DNA of 64,000 nucleotides from Haloferax mucosum ATCC BAA-1512 (GCF_000337815.1 NZ_AOLN01000018.1:496001-560000); one strand, 5' to 3'. Positions 26,203 to 35,120 are shown, counted from the stretch's first letter. Notes: generated from the sequence alone by a model not told the origin. Translations and numbers: made by a program.

Positions 26203-27261
26203 TCAGAAAAAGCCGTAGTCGTCGATTTCGGCGTCGTACACTGTTTCGTACTCATCGACGATATGTCGGAAGTCGTAGCGGGCGAAGTCATCGTCAATCG
26301 TGCAGTGGTCGAACCCGCGTGCGGCGACGATTTCGTCCGCGAGTTCCTGCGGGCTCGTCACGAGCGACCCGCGTTCTCTCCCCTCGACGAGTTCGTGGGC
26401 GGACGACCGAGCTTGGTACTCGACGATGCTCACACAACCGCACGCGAGCCCCCAAAGCAGGTTCGTCGCAAACGGCTCCACCGTGGCCGTCTGCGCGAAG
26501 ACGTGTGCGCCTTTCATAATCGGCACCGCCTCGTCGGCCGGGAGTTCGCCGAGGAACTCCACGCGGTCGTCGATGCGGAGGTCTCGGGCGGTCTGCTCTG
26601 CGGTCGAGCGTTCCGGCCCGTCACCGATGACGGCCGCAGACCAGCCCTTGTCGCGGAGTTCCGCGAGCGCGAGCAGGAAGCTCTCGACGTTCGCGTGCTC
26701 GTCGAGTTCGCGCGAGTACACCACGTCGGCGCGCTCTTCGACCGAGGAATCCCGGACGAGACCCATGTTGATCGGTTCGGGGACGACCTGCGTCGCGGAC
26801 ACGGACGTGCCCAACTCGCGGACCTGCGTCCGAACCATCTCGGAGGGGACCAAGACGGCGTTGGGCGCTTTGGCCGCGCGCTTGTACGCCCGCGACCCGC
26901 CTCGCTTGTCGCGGTTCCACCAGTCGGCGATGACGGGCGTTCGGAGGAATCGCGCCGCGGTTTTGACCGCGGTGACGTGCGACGGCGGATAGCTCGCCAC
27001 CTGTATCACGTCGGGTGAAATTTCGCGGAGGATGAAGGGGATTTTCGAAGCGAACCGGCCGGACGACGGCGTTTCGGTCACGCGGTAGTAAGTCACGTCG
27101 TTCTGTTTGAACTCGGCAACCTCGCCGCCCCACCACTGGGCACAGCAGACGAACACGTCGTGATCGCGCTCGGCGAGGAGTTCCGCCGTCCGTCGCAACC
27201 GCCTCGTCGCTCCCGTCTCTTCGTGGTGTGTCGTGTACATCGAGACGAGCGCGACTCGCAT
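26203..27261 (-). CDS. GT4 family glycosyltransferase
   Basis: 352 residues from the ATG at 27261 (MRVALVSMY). GT-B fold: the N-terminal Rossmann-like half has TGATRRLRRTAELLAERDHDV, and the C-terminal half has PSEMVRTQVRELG, VPEPINMG, VIGDGPER, VEFLGELP and the E-x7-E region (VEPFATNLLWGLACG, with Glu and a Cys-rich turn). It transfers a sugar from an NDP-sugar to an unknown acceptor. No other glycosylation genes are adjacent, so pathway membership is open. Confidence 0.88.
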   Translation of the reverse strand: MRVALVSMYTTHHEETGATRRLRRTAELLAERDHDVFVCCAQWWGGEVAEFKQNDVTYYRVTETPSSGRFASKIPFILREISPDVIQVASYPPSHVTAVKTAARFLRTPVIADWWNRDKRGGSRAYKRAAKAPNAVLVPSEMVRTQVRELGTSVSATQVVPEPINMGLVRDSSVEERADVVYSRELDEHANVESFLLALAELRDKGWSAAVIGDGPERSTAEQTARDLRIDDRVEFLGELPADEAVPIMKGAHVFAQTATVEPFATNLLWGLACGCVSIVEYQARSSAHELVEGRERGSLVTSPQELADEIVAARGFDHCTIDDDFARYDFRHIVDEYETVYDAEIDDYGFF

Positions 27262-27345
27262 AGTCGCCGCCACTACGTGCCGGAATAAAAATCCACAGTT
27301 TTCGTGCCCGCAGTTCGAGACCGGAGCCTGGATTCGCGGCCGAGT

Positions 27346-27978
27346 TCAGATGCCGACGACAGGCGTGACGAGCGCGCTCGCCGCGGAAGCGACGTACTCC
27401 CACCCGTAGAGGTGGTTGAGAAGCAGATAGGTCACGACGCCGAGCGCGAGCGAGAGAAGCCACGAGCCGGCCGCGATACGGCCGACCTTCCGGTGTGGGG
27501 TCTCGGTCCGGAGTTCACGCTCCGAGTGCGTAAGTCCGAGGACGAGCGCGTAGAGGACGACCGGCACCGACACGATAGAGAGGATGATGTGAATCGCCAG
27601 CATCGCCAAGTACGGATAGTACGCGAACGCCGGGCCGACGAACTCCTTGGTGCCGCCGCCGCCGATTTTCGTGAGGTACATCACGAGGAACACGAGGATG
27701 AGCGCGAACGACGTGACCATCGCGGCGGCGTGCTTTCGGACTTCGTCGCGTCGAATCCAGCGCCACCCCGCCGCGATGACGAGGACGTTGATGGTGTTAA
27801 CGACGGCAATCGCGTCCGAAAGGAGGTTCACCTGTTCGAGCGAGAGGTCGGGGAAAATCTGACCGGGGACGAGTCCGAGGAAGGTTCCGACGACGACAGT
27901 GTAGCCGACCACCGAGAGGACGGCCGTCACGGCCAACGGGTGTTCCTTCAGCGGATTGTCGGCGCTCGCAGTTGCCAT
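27346..27978 (-). CDS. DUF420 family membrane protein (oxidase-assembly-like)
   Basis: 210 residues with about five hydrophobic helices. The conserved histidines (VRKHAAAM near 83, YLAMLAIHIILS near 128, PHRKVGRIA near 162) match the DUF420/CtaM pattern, a family implicated in maturation of haem-copper oxidases. This suits an organism using halocyanins as electron carriers. The specific role is inferred. Confidence 0.88.
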   Translation of the reverse strand: MATASADNPLKEHPLAVTAVLSVVGYTVVVGTFLGLVPGQIFPDLSLEQVNLLSDAIAVVNTINVLVIAAGWRWIRRDEVRKHAAAMVTSFALILVFLVMYLTKIGGGGTKEFVGPAFAYYPYLAMLAIHIILSIVSVPVVLYALVLGLTHSERELRTETPHRKVGRIAAGSWLLSLALGVVTYLLLNHLYGWEYVASAASALVTPVVGI

Positions 27979-28071
27979 AGCCGGGAGTTAGGAAGACGCT
28001 GTATTCCATCTTCGGGTTCCGGACGACGTTCGACCGTCGGACCCTTCGGGGAGACGGAGACGAGAGTCCAG

Positions 28072-29118
28072 TCAGATGACGCCCGTGATGGTTGCCGCTT
28101 CGATAGCCGCGTCTTCGCTCACGCCGTCGCCGAGGATGGTGTAGCGGTCTCGAATCTCGTGTGCCGTCGTCAACGCCTCGATGACGGTCTCGTCGTCGAT
28201 ACCGAGTTCGTCGGCGGTCGTCGGCGCGCCCATGGTCGAAAGCGCGTCGCGGATGTCCATCCACTCGCCGCGTGCGCCGCTGTGGAAGTACTCGGTCAGG
28301 ATAGACCCGACGCCGACCTGATGGCCGTGGAGCGCGCTTCCGGGGGCGATACGGTCCAACTGGTGCGAAAAGAGGTGTTCGGCTCCGGAGGCCGGCCGTG
28401 ACGACCCGGCAATCGACATGGCGACACCGGAGGAGACGAGCGCCTTCGTCACAATCCACGCGGACTCTTCGAGACCCGGTTTGATGGAGTCGGCGCTTCC
28501 GACGAGCATCTCGGCGGTCATCTGCGAGAGCGCACCCGCGTACTCGGAGTACTCGACGTTCTTCAGGCGGTGTGCGAGTTCCCAGTCTTTGACCGCGGTG
28601 TAGTTCGAGATGATGTCCGCACAGCCGGCGGTCGTGAGTTCCCACGGGGCCTCGGCGAGCAGTTCAGTGTCGGCGACGACTGCCAGCGGCGGGTCGGCGG
28701 CGACCGAGTGCCGCGTGTCGCCTTCGGGAATCGACGACCGACCGGAGACGATACCGTCGTGACTGGCCGCCGTCGGGACGGAGACGAACCCGCAGTCGAG
28801 GTGGTCCGAGGCCATCTTCGCCACGTCGATTGGCTTGCCGCCGCCGAGCGCGATGAGGTAGCCGACGTCCTTCTCGCGCGCGATTTCGACGACGCGCTCG
28901 ACCGATTCGAAGCTCGCGCGGTCGAGCGAGACCGAAGAGATGCCGTCGAACTGCGCGCGAATCCGGTCGCCGGCGATTCGTTCGGGGGTTGGACTTGTGA
29001 CGAGAAGTGGGTTCCCCGAGAGGTACAACTCGGCGACCGCGTCCGCGAGGTCGTCGAGCACGCCGTGGCCCTGGAGAACGTTCCGCGGGAGCTTAATCCA
29101 CGTCGATTTGTCGAACAT
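28072..29118 (-). CDS. egsA: sn-Glycerol-1-phosphate dehydrogenase
   Basis: 348-residue NAD(P)-dependent enzyme making the archaeal lipid backbone sn-glycerol-1-phosphate from dihydroxyacetone phosphate. The cofactor loop GGGKPIDVAKMA lies near 94. The zinc ligands are visible as Asp in AASHDGIVSG, His in EHLFSHQLD and His in LHGHQVGVG. I chose the ATG at 29118 (MFDKSTWIKLP), which matches the family N terminus; an in-frame ATG at 29145 would add nine residues. The gene is divergent from the secreted hydrolase. Confidence 0.95.
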   Translation of the reverse strand: MFDKSTWIKLPRNVLQGHGVLDDLADAVAELYLSGNPLLVTSPTPERIAGDRIRAQFDGISSVSLDRASFESVERVVEIAREKDVGYLIALGGGKPIDVAKMASDHLDCGFVSVPTAASHDGIVSGRSSIPEGDTRHSVAADPPLAVVADTELLAEAPWELTTAGCADIISNYTAVKDWELAHRLKNVEYSEYAGALSQMTAEMLVGSADSIKPGLEESAWIVTKALVSSGVAMSIAGSSRPASGAEHLFSHQLDRIAPGSALHGHQVGVGSILTEYFHSGARGEWMDIRDALSTMGAPTTADELGIDDETVIEALTTAHEIRDRYTILGDGVSEDAAIEAATITGVI

Positions 29119-29250
29119 ACGCGGGAATCGGCTACGATGGTTCATAGTGTTTCTCGTCTCGATGGGGCGGCAATCGGGGGCTGTGGGAACTATTCGGCTA
29201 CATATCAGACCGTAGTTTGATTTATGTCCCCTCGGTGCGCACAAAATCTC

Positions 29251-29268
29251 ACCCGCGACCACGCGGGT
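29251..29268. promoter_or_regulatory. Perfect 7-bp inverted repeat just before the secreted hydrolase start
   Basis: ACCCGCG-acca-CGCGGGT ends ten bases upstream of the ATG at 29278, downstream of the TATA-like GATTTATG near 29219-29226. It would form a hairpin in the 5' leader or serve as an operator near the transcription start. Confidence 0.5.
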
Positions 29269-29277
29269 TGACAACCC

Positions 29278-30150
29278 ATGGCAAGCAGACGACGATTCCT
29301 CACGGCGACAGCAGCAGCACTCTCCGGAGCCTCGGTTTTCGGTGCCGCTCCGGCGACCGCCGCGTCGGTTCCGTACGTCTCGACGCGCGACCACTTCGAT
29401 GGAAACGGCAACCTCACGTCCGGACACACCGCCCGAGGCTACGACACCTCCGGCGACGTACCCGTCGTTGATACCGGTCGTGTCTCCGACTTAACCGTGT
29501 TCGTCCACGGATGGGACAAAAATGGGTCCGACCCCGAACAGCGCGCACTCGACAAGATTTCGAAGGCCGATGCCGAACTCACCGGGAGTGGATACGGTGG
29601 GGCGGTCGTCGGCTACACGTGGGACAACGACAAGGGCGGCGGTTGGGACTTCGGATGGGACGTGTCACAGGGCATCGCTCAGCAGAACGGCCGGAAACTC
29701 GCGCAGTTCGCCCTCGACGTCAAACAGTCGTCTCCCGGAACGACGCTTCGGTTCGTCAGCCACTCGCTCGGAGCGCAAGTCATCTTCAGTACGCTTCGGA
29801 CACTCGACGGCCGCAGTGCGTGGACCTCGTCGGGCTACACCATCGAGACGATGCACCCGCTCGGTGCCGCCACCGACAACGAAGTGCCCGGAAAAGAAGA
29901 GGGCCGCGCGACCTACGACGCGATTCGGAATCAGGCCGGAGTCGTCCACAACTACCACAACGCCGCCGACGACGTCCTCCAGTGGGTCTACAACACCATC
30001 GAGTTCGACCAAGCACTCGGCGAGACCGGCGTCGAAAGCGGCGATACGCCGCCAGCCAACTACACCGACCACGACGTCGAAAATCAGGTCGGCGACGACC
30101 ATAGCAACTACCTCAACACCGTTGCCGACGATGTCGTCGGCGACATGTAG
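29278..30150 (+). CDS. Tat-secreted alpha/beta hydrolase (lipase/esterase-like)
   Basis: 290 residues. A Tat signal (SRRRFLTATAAAL, cleavage near residue 28) exports it folded. The hydrolase core shows FVHGWDKNG near 77 (oxyanion hole) and the nucleophile elbow SHSLGAQ near 160, with His in VVHNYHNAADD as candidate base. The C-terminal part is acidic (HDVENQVGDDHSN). It resembles haloarchaeal secreted DUF900-type or lipase-like proteins. Substrate unknown. Confidence 0.85.
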   Translation: MASRRRFLTATAAALSGASVFGAAPATAASVPYVSTRDHFDGNGNLTSGHTARGYDTSGDVPVVDTGRVSDLTVFVHGWDKNGSDPEQRALDKISKADAELTGSGYGGAVVGYTWDNDKGGGWDFGWDVSQGIAQQNGRKLAQFALDVKQSSPGTTLRFVSHSLGAQVIFSTLRTLDGRSAWTSSGYTIETMHPLGAATDNEVPGKEEGRATYDAIRNQAGVVHNYHNAADDVLQWVYNTIEFDQALGETGVESGDTPPANYTDHDVENQVGDDHSNYLNTVADDVVGDM

Positions 30151-30179
30151 GTCGTCGGGAGACGATTTCCACAAACCCG

Positions 30180-30190
30180 CTCGTTTTTTA
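30180..30190 (+). terminator. T6 tract after the secreted hydrolase
   Basis: CTCGTTTTTTAG follows the stop at 30150 by about 30 bases, and the convergent LysE gene ends at 30228. A plausible archaeal T-tract terminator. Confidence 0.4.
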
Positions 30191-30227
30191 GATAGATGCG
30201 GACGGTGTGAGAGCGGTGGCTCGTGAT

Positions 30228-30911
30228 TCAGAAGGCGAGCGACTGCGCGGCGTCCCAGATAAAGGCGACTCCGAACCCGCCGAGGACGAGCGCACTGAGC
30301 GCGGCGACCGCCGGTGCGAACGAGTCAACCCGCTGTTCGGCCGCGACGAGCGCCGCGGGAAAGCCGGTGGCCCAGAGGATGAGACCGGCGAAGAATCCGA
30401 GGATGAGAGCCGGGCTTCCAGTCTGGACGACGAGGAAGTTCGACAGCGACTCGCCGAGGTACGGCATGTGCGAAAGCACGTCAACGGTCCCGGTTTCGAG
30501 CAGACCGACGCCGATGGTAAGCCAGAAGAGAATCTGGTACGGGTTCGTCAACGCGAGAATAAAGGCCTTCGAGAAGCCGGAACTGTCGGCGTCGGGGTCG
30601 GCGGCCTCGCGGAAGGTCGTGTCCATCTCTCGGGCCGCGCCGTAGGCGAAATACAGCATGAGAACGCCGCCGACGCCGATCATCAACGCCTGCACCGTCG
30701 GGAACTGGTTGACAAACGCCACGAGACCGAGCGCCGCGAGCACGAAGAAGATAGCGTCGGCGCTCATGGCACCGAGTCCGGCGCGAGCACCGGCCGCCCA
30801 CCCGCGGACGACACTTTCCTCTGCGATGACGGCGTTCATCGGTCCCGGAGGCGCGGCGAGCGCGAGGCCGAAGACCACCCCGGCACCGAGGGAGGGTAAG
30901 ACGGAAGACAT
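30228..30911 (-). CDS. LysE family amino-acid exporter
   Basis: 227 residues, six hydrophobic helices. The start region APPGPMNAVIAEESVVRGW is the LysE/RhtB signature (P-G-P near residues 22-24), and NPYQILFWLTIG near 121 matches the second half's N-P motif. Members export lysine, threonine, homoserine or other small solutes. It is codirectional with the GDT1-like gene but about 65 bases downstream of its stop. Confidence 0.92.
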   Translation of the reverse strand: MSSVLPSLGAGVVFGLALAAPPGPMNAVIAEESVVRGWAAGARAGLGAMSADAIFFVLAALGLVAFVNQFPTVQALMIGVGGVLMLYFAYGAAREMDTTFREAADPDADSSGFSKAFILALTNPYQILFWLTIGVGLLETGTVDVLSHMPYLGESLSNFLVVQTGSPALILGFFAGLILWATGFPAALVAAEQRVDSFAPAVAALSALVLGGFGVAFIWDAAQSLAF

Positions 30912-30976
30912 GAATCAGTCTTAGGCGAGAATCCGTGAAAAACGCCGCGAAATCGACAAGGAACGTCTAAAGCGGC

Positions 30977-31672
30977 TTAGAATAAGCTGAGGACGACATC
31001 GCTTACGGTCCCGACTATCGCCTCCCAAATCGAGATGCCGGTGAAGATGCTGAGAGTCGTATCGAAGGCGAAAAAGCCGAAGAGGGCCGCCGCACCGAGG
31101 TACGCTTTCCTCGTGTTGAAATTGTCGTAAAACCGGTGGAAGAAATACGCGTTGGCAATACTCACGGGGATGATTGCGAGCATTTCGCCGACCCAAATAC
31201 CGGGGTGTGCGCCGTACTGAACTGCGAGACCAATCGTGACGAACTGCGTCTTGTCTCCGAACTCGCCGGCCGCCATCATCGCAAAGATCGGAAAGAAACC
31301 ACCAAACCGTTGTTCGGAGAGTTCGTGACCGAATACGGTCAGGGAGGGGGCTGACTCTGCAACGCCACCATCGGCGAGTTCGGCGGCGGCACCGCTCGAC
31401 GGCGCGGCACGGTACAGGAGCACCGCAAACAGCGCGAACAGCGCGGCAGTAATCGCGTCGAGAACGGCCGCCGGAAACGCGTTCTTGAGCGTCATGCCGA
31501 GGACGATTTCGAGGGCCGTCCAGCCGGCGAACGCCGACCCGGCCGCGGCGACGACGACCTTCGGGTCGTATCGTGTCGAAAGCCCGGCGATGATAAATTG
31601 AACTTTCTCGCCGGGAAGCACCGCGAGTTGCGAGACGAACGCGATAATGACGACTTCCGTCCAGCCAGTCAA
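30977..31672 (-). CDS. GDT1/TMEM165 (UPF0016) family cation transporter
   Basis: 231 residues with six to seven helices. Family members move Mn2+ or Ca2+ and carry two E-x-G-D-[KR]-[ST] motifs. The second is perfect (GEFGDKTQ near residue 148) while the first is degenerate (VLPGEKVQF near 21). The start overlaps the stop of the MntR-like regulator by 4 bases, which points strongly to manganese, and to control by that regulator. Likely a Mn2+ efflux protein. Confidence 0.92.
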   Translation of the reverse strand: MTGWTEVVIIAFVSQLAVLPGEKVQFIIAGLSTRYDPKVVVAAAGSAFAGWTALEIVLGMTLKNAFPAAVLDAITAALFALFAVLLYRAAPSSGAAAELADGGVAESAPSLTVFGHELSEQRFGGFFPIFAMMAAGEFGDKTQFVTIGLAVQYGAHPGIWVGEMLAIIPVSIANAYFFHRFYDNFNTRKAYLGAAALFGFFAFDTTLSIFTGISIWEAIVGTVSDVVLSLF

Positions 31673-32367
31673 GCAGGCGACACCTCTTCGTTATCGCAGG
31701 GTTCGTCGGGCGGTCGTACGCGAATCGTTCGGGCGACTGACTCGGGAAGACTCTGTTCGCGGTCGTTGTCAACGACTCGAACCGTGACCATGCCGAACGG
31801 TGCGATATCGGTTATTTCGATGGTCGTTCCGGGCGTGACGCCCGCTTCGGAGAGGTACTCTAACTCCGCCGGGTCGCGGTCGCTCACGCGAGAGACGACG
31901 AGGCGGTCGCCGACGCCATGGTCCGTCAGCGCCGAGGTATCTGACGAGTCGGGTGGCGTAAGGTCGGCGCTCGGAATCGGGTCGCCGTGGGGGTCAACCT
32001 CGGGTTCGCCGAGCGCGGCGGCGACGCGGCGTTCGAACTCCTCGCTGATGTGGTGTTCGAGGGCGTCGGCCTCGTCGTGGACCTCGCTCCACGAGTAATC
32101 GAGATGCTCGGTGAGGTACGCCTCCAAGAGCCGGTGGTGTCGAAGCACTTCGAGCGCGACAGTTTCGCCCTCGTCGGTCAGTTCGACCCCCTTGTACTTC
32201 TCGCGGTCGAGAAGCCCGCGGTCTTCGAGTTTGCCGACCATGCTCGTTACCGTCGGCGGCGTCTTACCGAGGTACTCCGCGATGTCGGAGGTCGAGACTG
32301 GTGGGCCGTGTTCCAGTTGGAGTGTGTAGATAGCCTTCAGATAGTCCTCCATCACGTCGCTCAACAT
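31669..32367 (-). CDS. mntR: MntR/DtxR family metal-dependent regulator
   Basis: 232 residues: an N-terminal winged helix (about 1-65, STSDIAEYLGKTPPTVTSMV), a dimerisation and metal-binding domain (about 70-145, with VLRHHRLLEAYL, DALEHHISEEF) and a C-terminal FeoA/SH3-like domain (about 160-220). Metal-ligand residues of the family (Met6, Glu/Asp, His) are plausible: M-E-D near 6-8 and HH/H later. The downstream gene, overlapping by 4 bases, is a Mn-type transporter. A palindrome overlaps its own promoter, so it probably represses its own operon. Confidence 0.93.
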   Translation of the reverse strand: MLSDVMEDYLKAIYTLQLEHGPPVSTSDIAEYLGKTPPTVTSMVGKLEDRGLLDREKYKGVELTDEGETVALEVLRHHRLLEAYLTEHLDYSWSEVHDEADALEHHISEEFERRVAAALGEPEVDPHGDPIPSADLTPPDSSDTSALTDHGVGDRLVVSRVSDRDPAELEYLSEAGVTPGTTIEITDIAPFGMVTVRVVDNDREQSLPESVARTIRVRPPDEPCDNEEVSPA

Positions 32368-32372
32368 ACCCC

Positions 32373-32392
32373 GGATTAGACGTGTCTAAACC
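32373..32392. promoter_or_regulatory. Palindromic operator in the mntR promoter
   Basis: GG-A-TTAGAC-GT-GTCTAA-A-CC: perfect 6-bp arms TTAGAC/GTCTAA around a 2-base centre, extended by matching GG/CC ends. It lies 6-25 bases before the ATG at 32367, between it and the TATA-like CTATTTGG (minus strand, 32391-32398), where a bound repressor would block initiation. Confidence 0.75.
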
Positions 32393-32494
32393 AAATAGCT
32401 GATGGAGACGTTCGACGGTCGGAAGCACCGTCACCGCCGAATGCGGAAAGTCACCGCCTGTGCGGGTCCGAACGACCCGCAGTTCGAACCCGTG

Positions 32495-33661
32495 TTAGAT
32501 TCCCTGTCCCATCAGATGACTGCGGAGGATGTCGGCGTTTTTCGTTCCGGATTCGGTGTTGACGGCGACGACCGTCTCGTCGTCGAACTCGTCCGCGAGG
32601 TCCCAAACGGCCGCCAGAGCGACGCCGCCGGCCGGGCCGACTTCGACACCGGCGGTCTGTGCGGCGGTGACCGCCGATTCGAGGGCGTCGTCGTCGCTGA
32701 CGGCCACCGCGAGTCCGTCGGACTCGTCGAGTGCGCGGAGCGCGAGCGACCCCCCAGTGGGGTCTGTGACCTCTAATTCGCCGACGATAGTATCCGGTTG
32801 GTTCCACGGTTCGTGGGCGTCGCTTCCGGCCTGCCACGCGGTTACGACGGGCGAGCAACCGGCGGACTGTGCGGCGACGAGGCGGGGCACGTCGTCAACG
32901 AGTCCCATCTCGGTGAGGTCGCAAAAGCCCTTGTAGACGCCGTAGATGAGTTCGCCGGTGGCAACGGGAACGACCACCCAGTCCGGCACCGACCAGTCGA
33001 GGCGTTCGGCGATTTCGTAGGCGATGGTCTTCGCGCCGTCGTGGCGGTAGGGATTGTCGAACTCTTGGAGCGTGAACCAGTCGCTTTTCAGTTGCTCGTG
33101 GAGCGCCGAGAGCGCGTCGGGGTAGCGCCCGCCGACGACCTTCATCTGGCCGCCGTGGACGTTCACCATCGCCTTGTTGGGGAAGGGCGTCCGCGAGGGG
33201 ACGAAGCCGTAAGAGCGTACGTCCACGAGACCGGCGTACGACGCCGCGGACTGCGCGCCGTTGCCTGGCGATGCGTGCGCGACGACCTCGGCATCGGCCT
33301 CGCGTGCGGCGGTGACCGCGAGCGAGAAGCCCCGGTCGAGGAACGTGCCGGTTGGGTTCCGACCTTCGTCTTTGATGAGCAGGCTCTCGACACCGGCCTC
33401 CTCGCCGAGCGCCGCGGCCTCGACGAGCGGCGTCGCGCCCTCGTTCGCCGTCACCGGGTCCGAAAAGGCAAGGAGTTCGCGGTAGCGCCACATCGTATCG
33501 AAGGGTCGTTCCGCGAGCGTTTCGGCGTCCCACTCGACCGCGTCGAGGTCGTAGGAAGGGTCGAGCGGCGCGTCCGCGTCACTCGATCCGGTTGCGGCGG
33601 CGTCGTATTCGTCGCCGGTTTCCGTACACACCAGCCCTGAGAACGTGTCGGAAGTTCGCAT
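32495..33661 (-). CDS. Threonine synthase family protein lacking the PLP lysine
   Basis: 388 residues with the fold-type II architecture. The N terminus includes a short CTETGDEYD segment like the zinc-ribbon-like start of threonine synthases. IKDEGRNPTG is followed by T-F-L-D-R-G where the family has S-F-K-D-R-G: Leu108 (codon CTC, 33338-33340) replaces the lysine that binds pyridoxal phosphate. The substrate loop ASPGNGAQSAASYAG and the GxGG-like late motif are otherwise in place. Either a non-catalytic homologue or an enzyme with altered chemistry. It stands alone. Confidence 0.9.
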   Translation of the reverse strand: MRTSDTFSGLVCTETGDEYDAAATGSSDADAPLDPSYDLDAVEWDAETLAERPFDTMWRYRELLAFSDPVTANEGATPLVEAAALGEEAGVESLLIKDEGRNPTGTFLDRGFSLAVTAAREADAEVVAHASPGNGAQSAASYAGLVDVRSYGFVPSRTPFPNKAMVNVHGGQMKVVGGRYPDALSALHEQLKSDWFTLQEFDNPYRHDGAKTIAYEIAERLDWSVPDWVVVPVATGELIYGVYKGFCDLTEMGLVDDVPRLVAAQSAGCSPVVTAWQAGSDAHEPWNQPDTIVGELEVTDPTGGSLALRALDESDGLAVAVSDDDALESAVTAAQTAGVEVGPAGGVALAAVWDLADEFDDETVVAVNTESGTKNADILRSHLMGQGI

Positions 33662-33755
33662 TGGCGGTCCTTACGGGGGGAGTAACTAAGCCCTTCCCGT
33701 CGGGCGATGGCCGCCACCCGCAGGGGCTTTGTGTCACCCGTCCGAGAGAGGCGGT

Positions 33756-35036
33756 ATGGACGATAGCCACATCGTTGTCGTCGGCGCGGGACTCGCGGGC
33801 CTCGTCGCCGCACGACACCTCGCCGTCGATGGGGCCGACGTGACCGTCATCGAACGGCGGGACGACGTCGGCGGCCGAGTCAGAACCCGGACGAACGACG
33901 GTTTTATACTCGACCGTGGATTCCAGGTTCTTTTCACCGGCTACCCCGCGGTCCGCCGAGAACTCGACCTCGACGCCCTCGACCTCCGGCGATTTACGCC
34001 CGGCGCAACCATCTGTCGGCCGAGTCGGCGGTCTGTCCTCTCCGACCCGTTGCGCGACATCGATGGCCTGTTCGACTCCCTCCGAAACCCGGAGGTGACG
34101 ACGAGCGACAAACTCCGGACGCTGGCGCTCAGACAGGACCTGAGCACGCGCGACGAAGACGAGATATTCGACTCGCCGGACCAGACCATCCGCGCGTACC
34201 TCCGGGACTGGGGTTTTTCCGAGGACTACATCGAGCACTTCGTCGCGCCGTTCTACGGCGGCATCACGCTCGACCGGTCGCTTTCCTCCTCGAAGCGCGT
34301 GTTCGAATACACCTTCAAGATGCTCTCGACCGGCCACACGGCGGTTCCCGCCACCGGAATGCAGGCGGTTCCCGAGCAACTCGCGGCGACCGCCCGCGAC
34401 GAAGGCGTGACGATTCGGCTGGGCGAGCGCGTCGAGTCGATTCAACACGATTCGGACGGCGCGGTCGTCACGACGGGCGACGAGTCGGTCGAAGCCGACG
34501 CGGTCGTCGTCGCCGCCGACCCCAAAGAGTCCCGCCGCCTGACGGGCGTCGAGTCGATTCCGACGACCGCCAAGGGCTGTGTCACCCAGTACTACACGCT
34601 CCCGACCGAGAGCGGACTCGACGCGGGCAAACGTATCATGCTCAATGCCTCGAACCCAGACCCCAACACCATCGCCCCGCTATCGACGGTTGCACCGGAG
34701 TACGCGCCGCCGGGGAAAGAACTCATCAGCGCGACGTTCCTCGGGGCGAGCGCGCTCGACGAATCCGACGACGAACACTTCGAGAAGACGCGGCGGACGC
34801 TTGAAGCGTGGTATCCCGAGCGCCACTTCGACCACCTCGAACTGCTTCACACTGACACCATCGCGTTCGCGCAGTTCGCCCAACCGCCGGGCATCCACGA
34901 CGCGCTCCCCGACTGCCGCGACCCGTCGGGCCGGGCGTACCTCGCGGGGGATTACACCGCGTGGTCGTCGATTCAGGGCGCGATACGGAGTGGCAAAGAG
35001 GCGGCTGACGTCGTCCGCGACGACCTCCCGACGTAG
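33756..35036 (+). CDS. FAD-dependent amine-oxidase/desaturase family oxidoreductase
   Basis: 426 residues from the ATG at 33756 (MDDSHIVVVG). The FAD-binding GxGxxG (VVGAGLAGLVAARHLA) with DVTVIERRDDVGGRVRT follows the start, and the C-terminal FAD motif is YLAGDYTAWSSIQGAIRSGKEAA. The intermediate region (GFQVLFTGYPAVRREL) resembles NAD(P)/FAD amine oxidases and carotenoid desaturase-like proteins. Substrate unknown. The gene starts 95 bases after the divergent threonine-synthase-like start. Confidence 0.9.
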   Translation: MDDSHIVVVGAGLAGLVAARHLAVDGADVTVIERRDDVGGRVRTRTNDGFILDRGFQVLFTGYPAVRRELDLDALDLRRFTPGATICRPSRRSVLSDPLRDIDGLFDSLRNPEVTTSDKLRTLALRQDLSTRDEDEIFDSPDQTIRAYLRDWGFSEDYIEHFVAPFYGGITLDRSLSSSKRVFEYTFKMLSTGHTAVPATGMQAVPEQLAATARDEGVTIRLGERVESIQHDSDGAVVTTGDESVEADAVVVAADPKESRRLTGVESIPTTAKGCVTQYYTLPTESGLDAGKRIMLNASNPDPNTIAPLSTVAPEYAPPGKELISATFLGASALDESDDEHFEKTRRTLEAWYPERHFDHLELLHTDTIAFAQFAQPPGIHDALPDCRDPSGRAYLAGDYTAWSSIQGAIRSGKEAADVVRDDLPT

Positions 35037-35072
35037 TTCGGAAGAACGCGACACACCCGCGACCATTGTTGG

Positions 35073-35116
35073 CCGACACAGAGTGTTGACAGTTGACCGA
35101 CACAGAGTGCGTTGAC
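35073..35116. repeat. Direct repeat of CCGACACAGAGTG..TTGACA
   Basis: Copy one is CCGACACAGAGTGTTGACA (35073-35091) and copy two is CCGACACAGAGTGCGTTGACA (35097-35117 approx.), separated by 5 bases, in the gap between the convergent FAD oxidoreductase and phosphoesterase genes. Confidence 0.65.
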
Positions 35117-35120
35117 AAAC

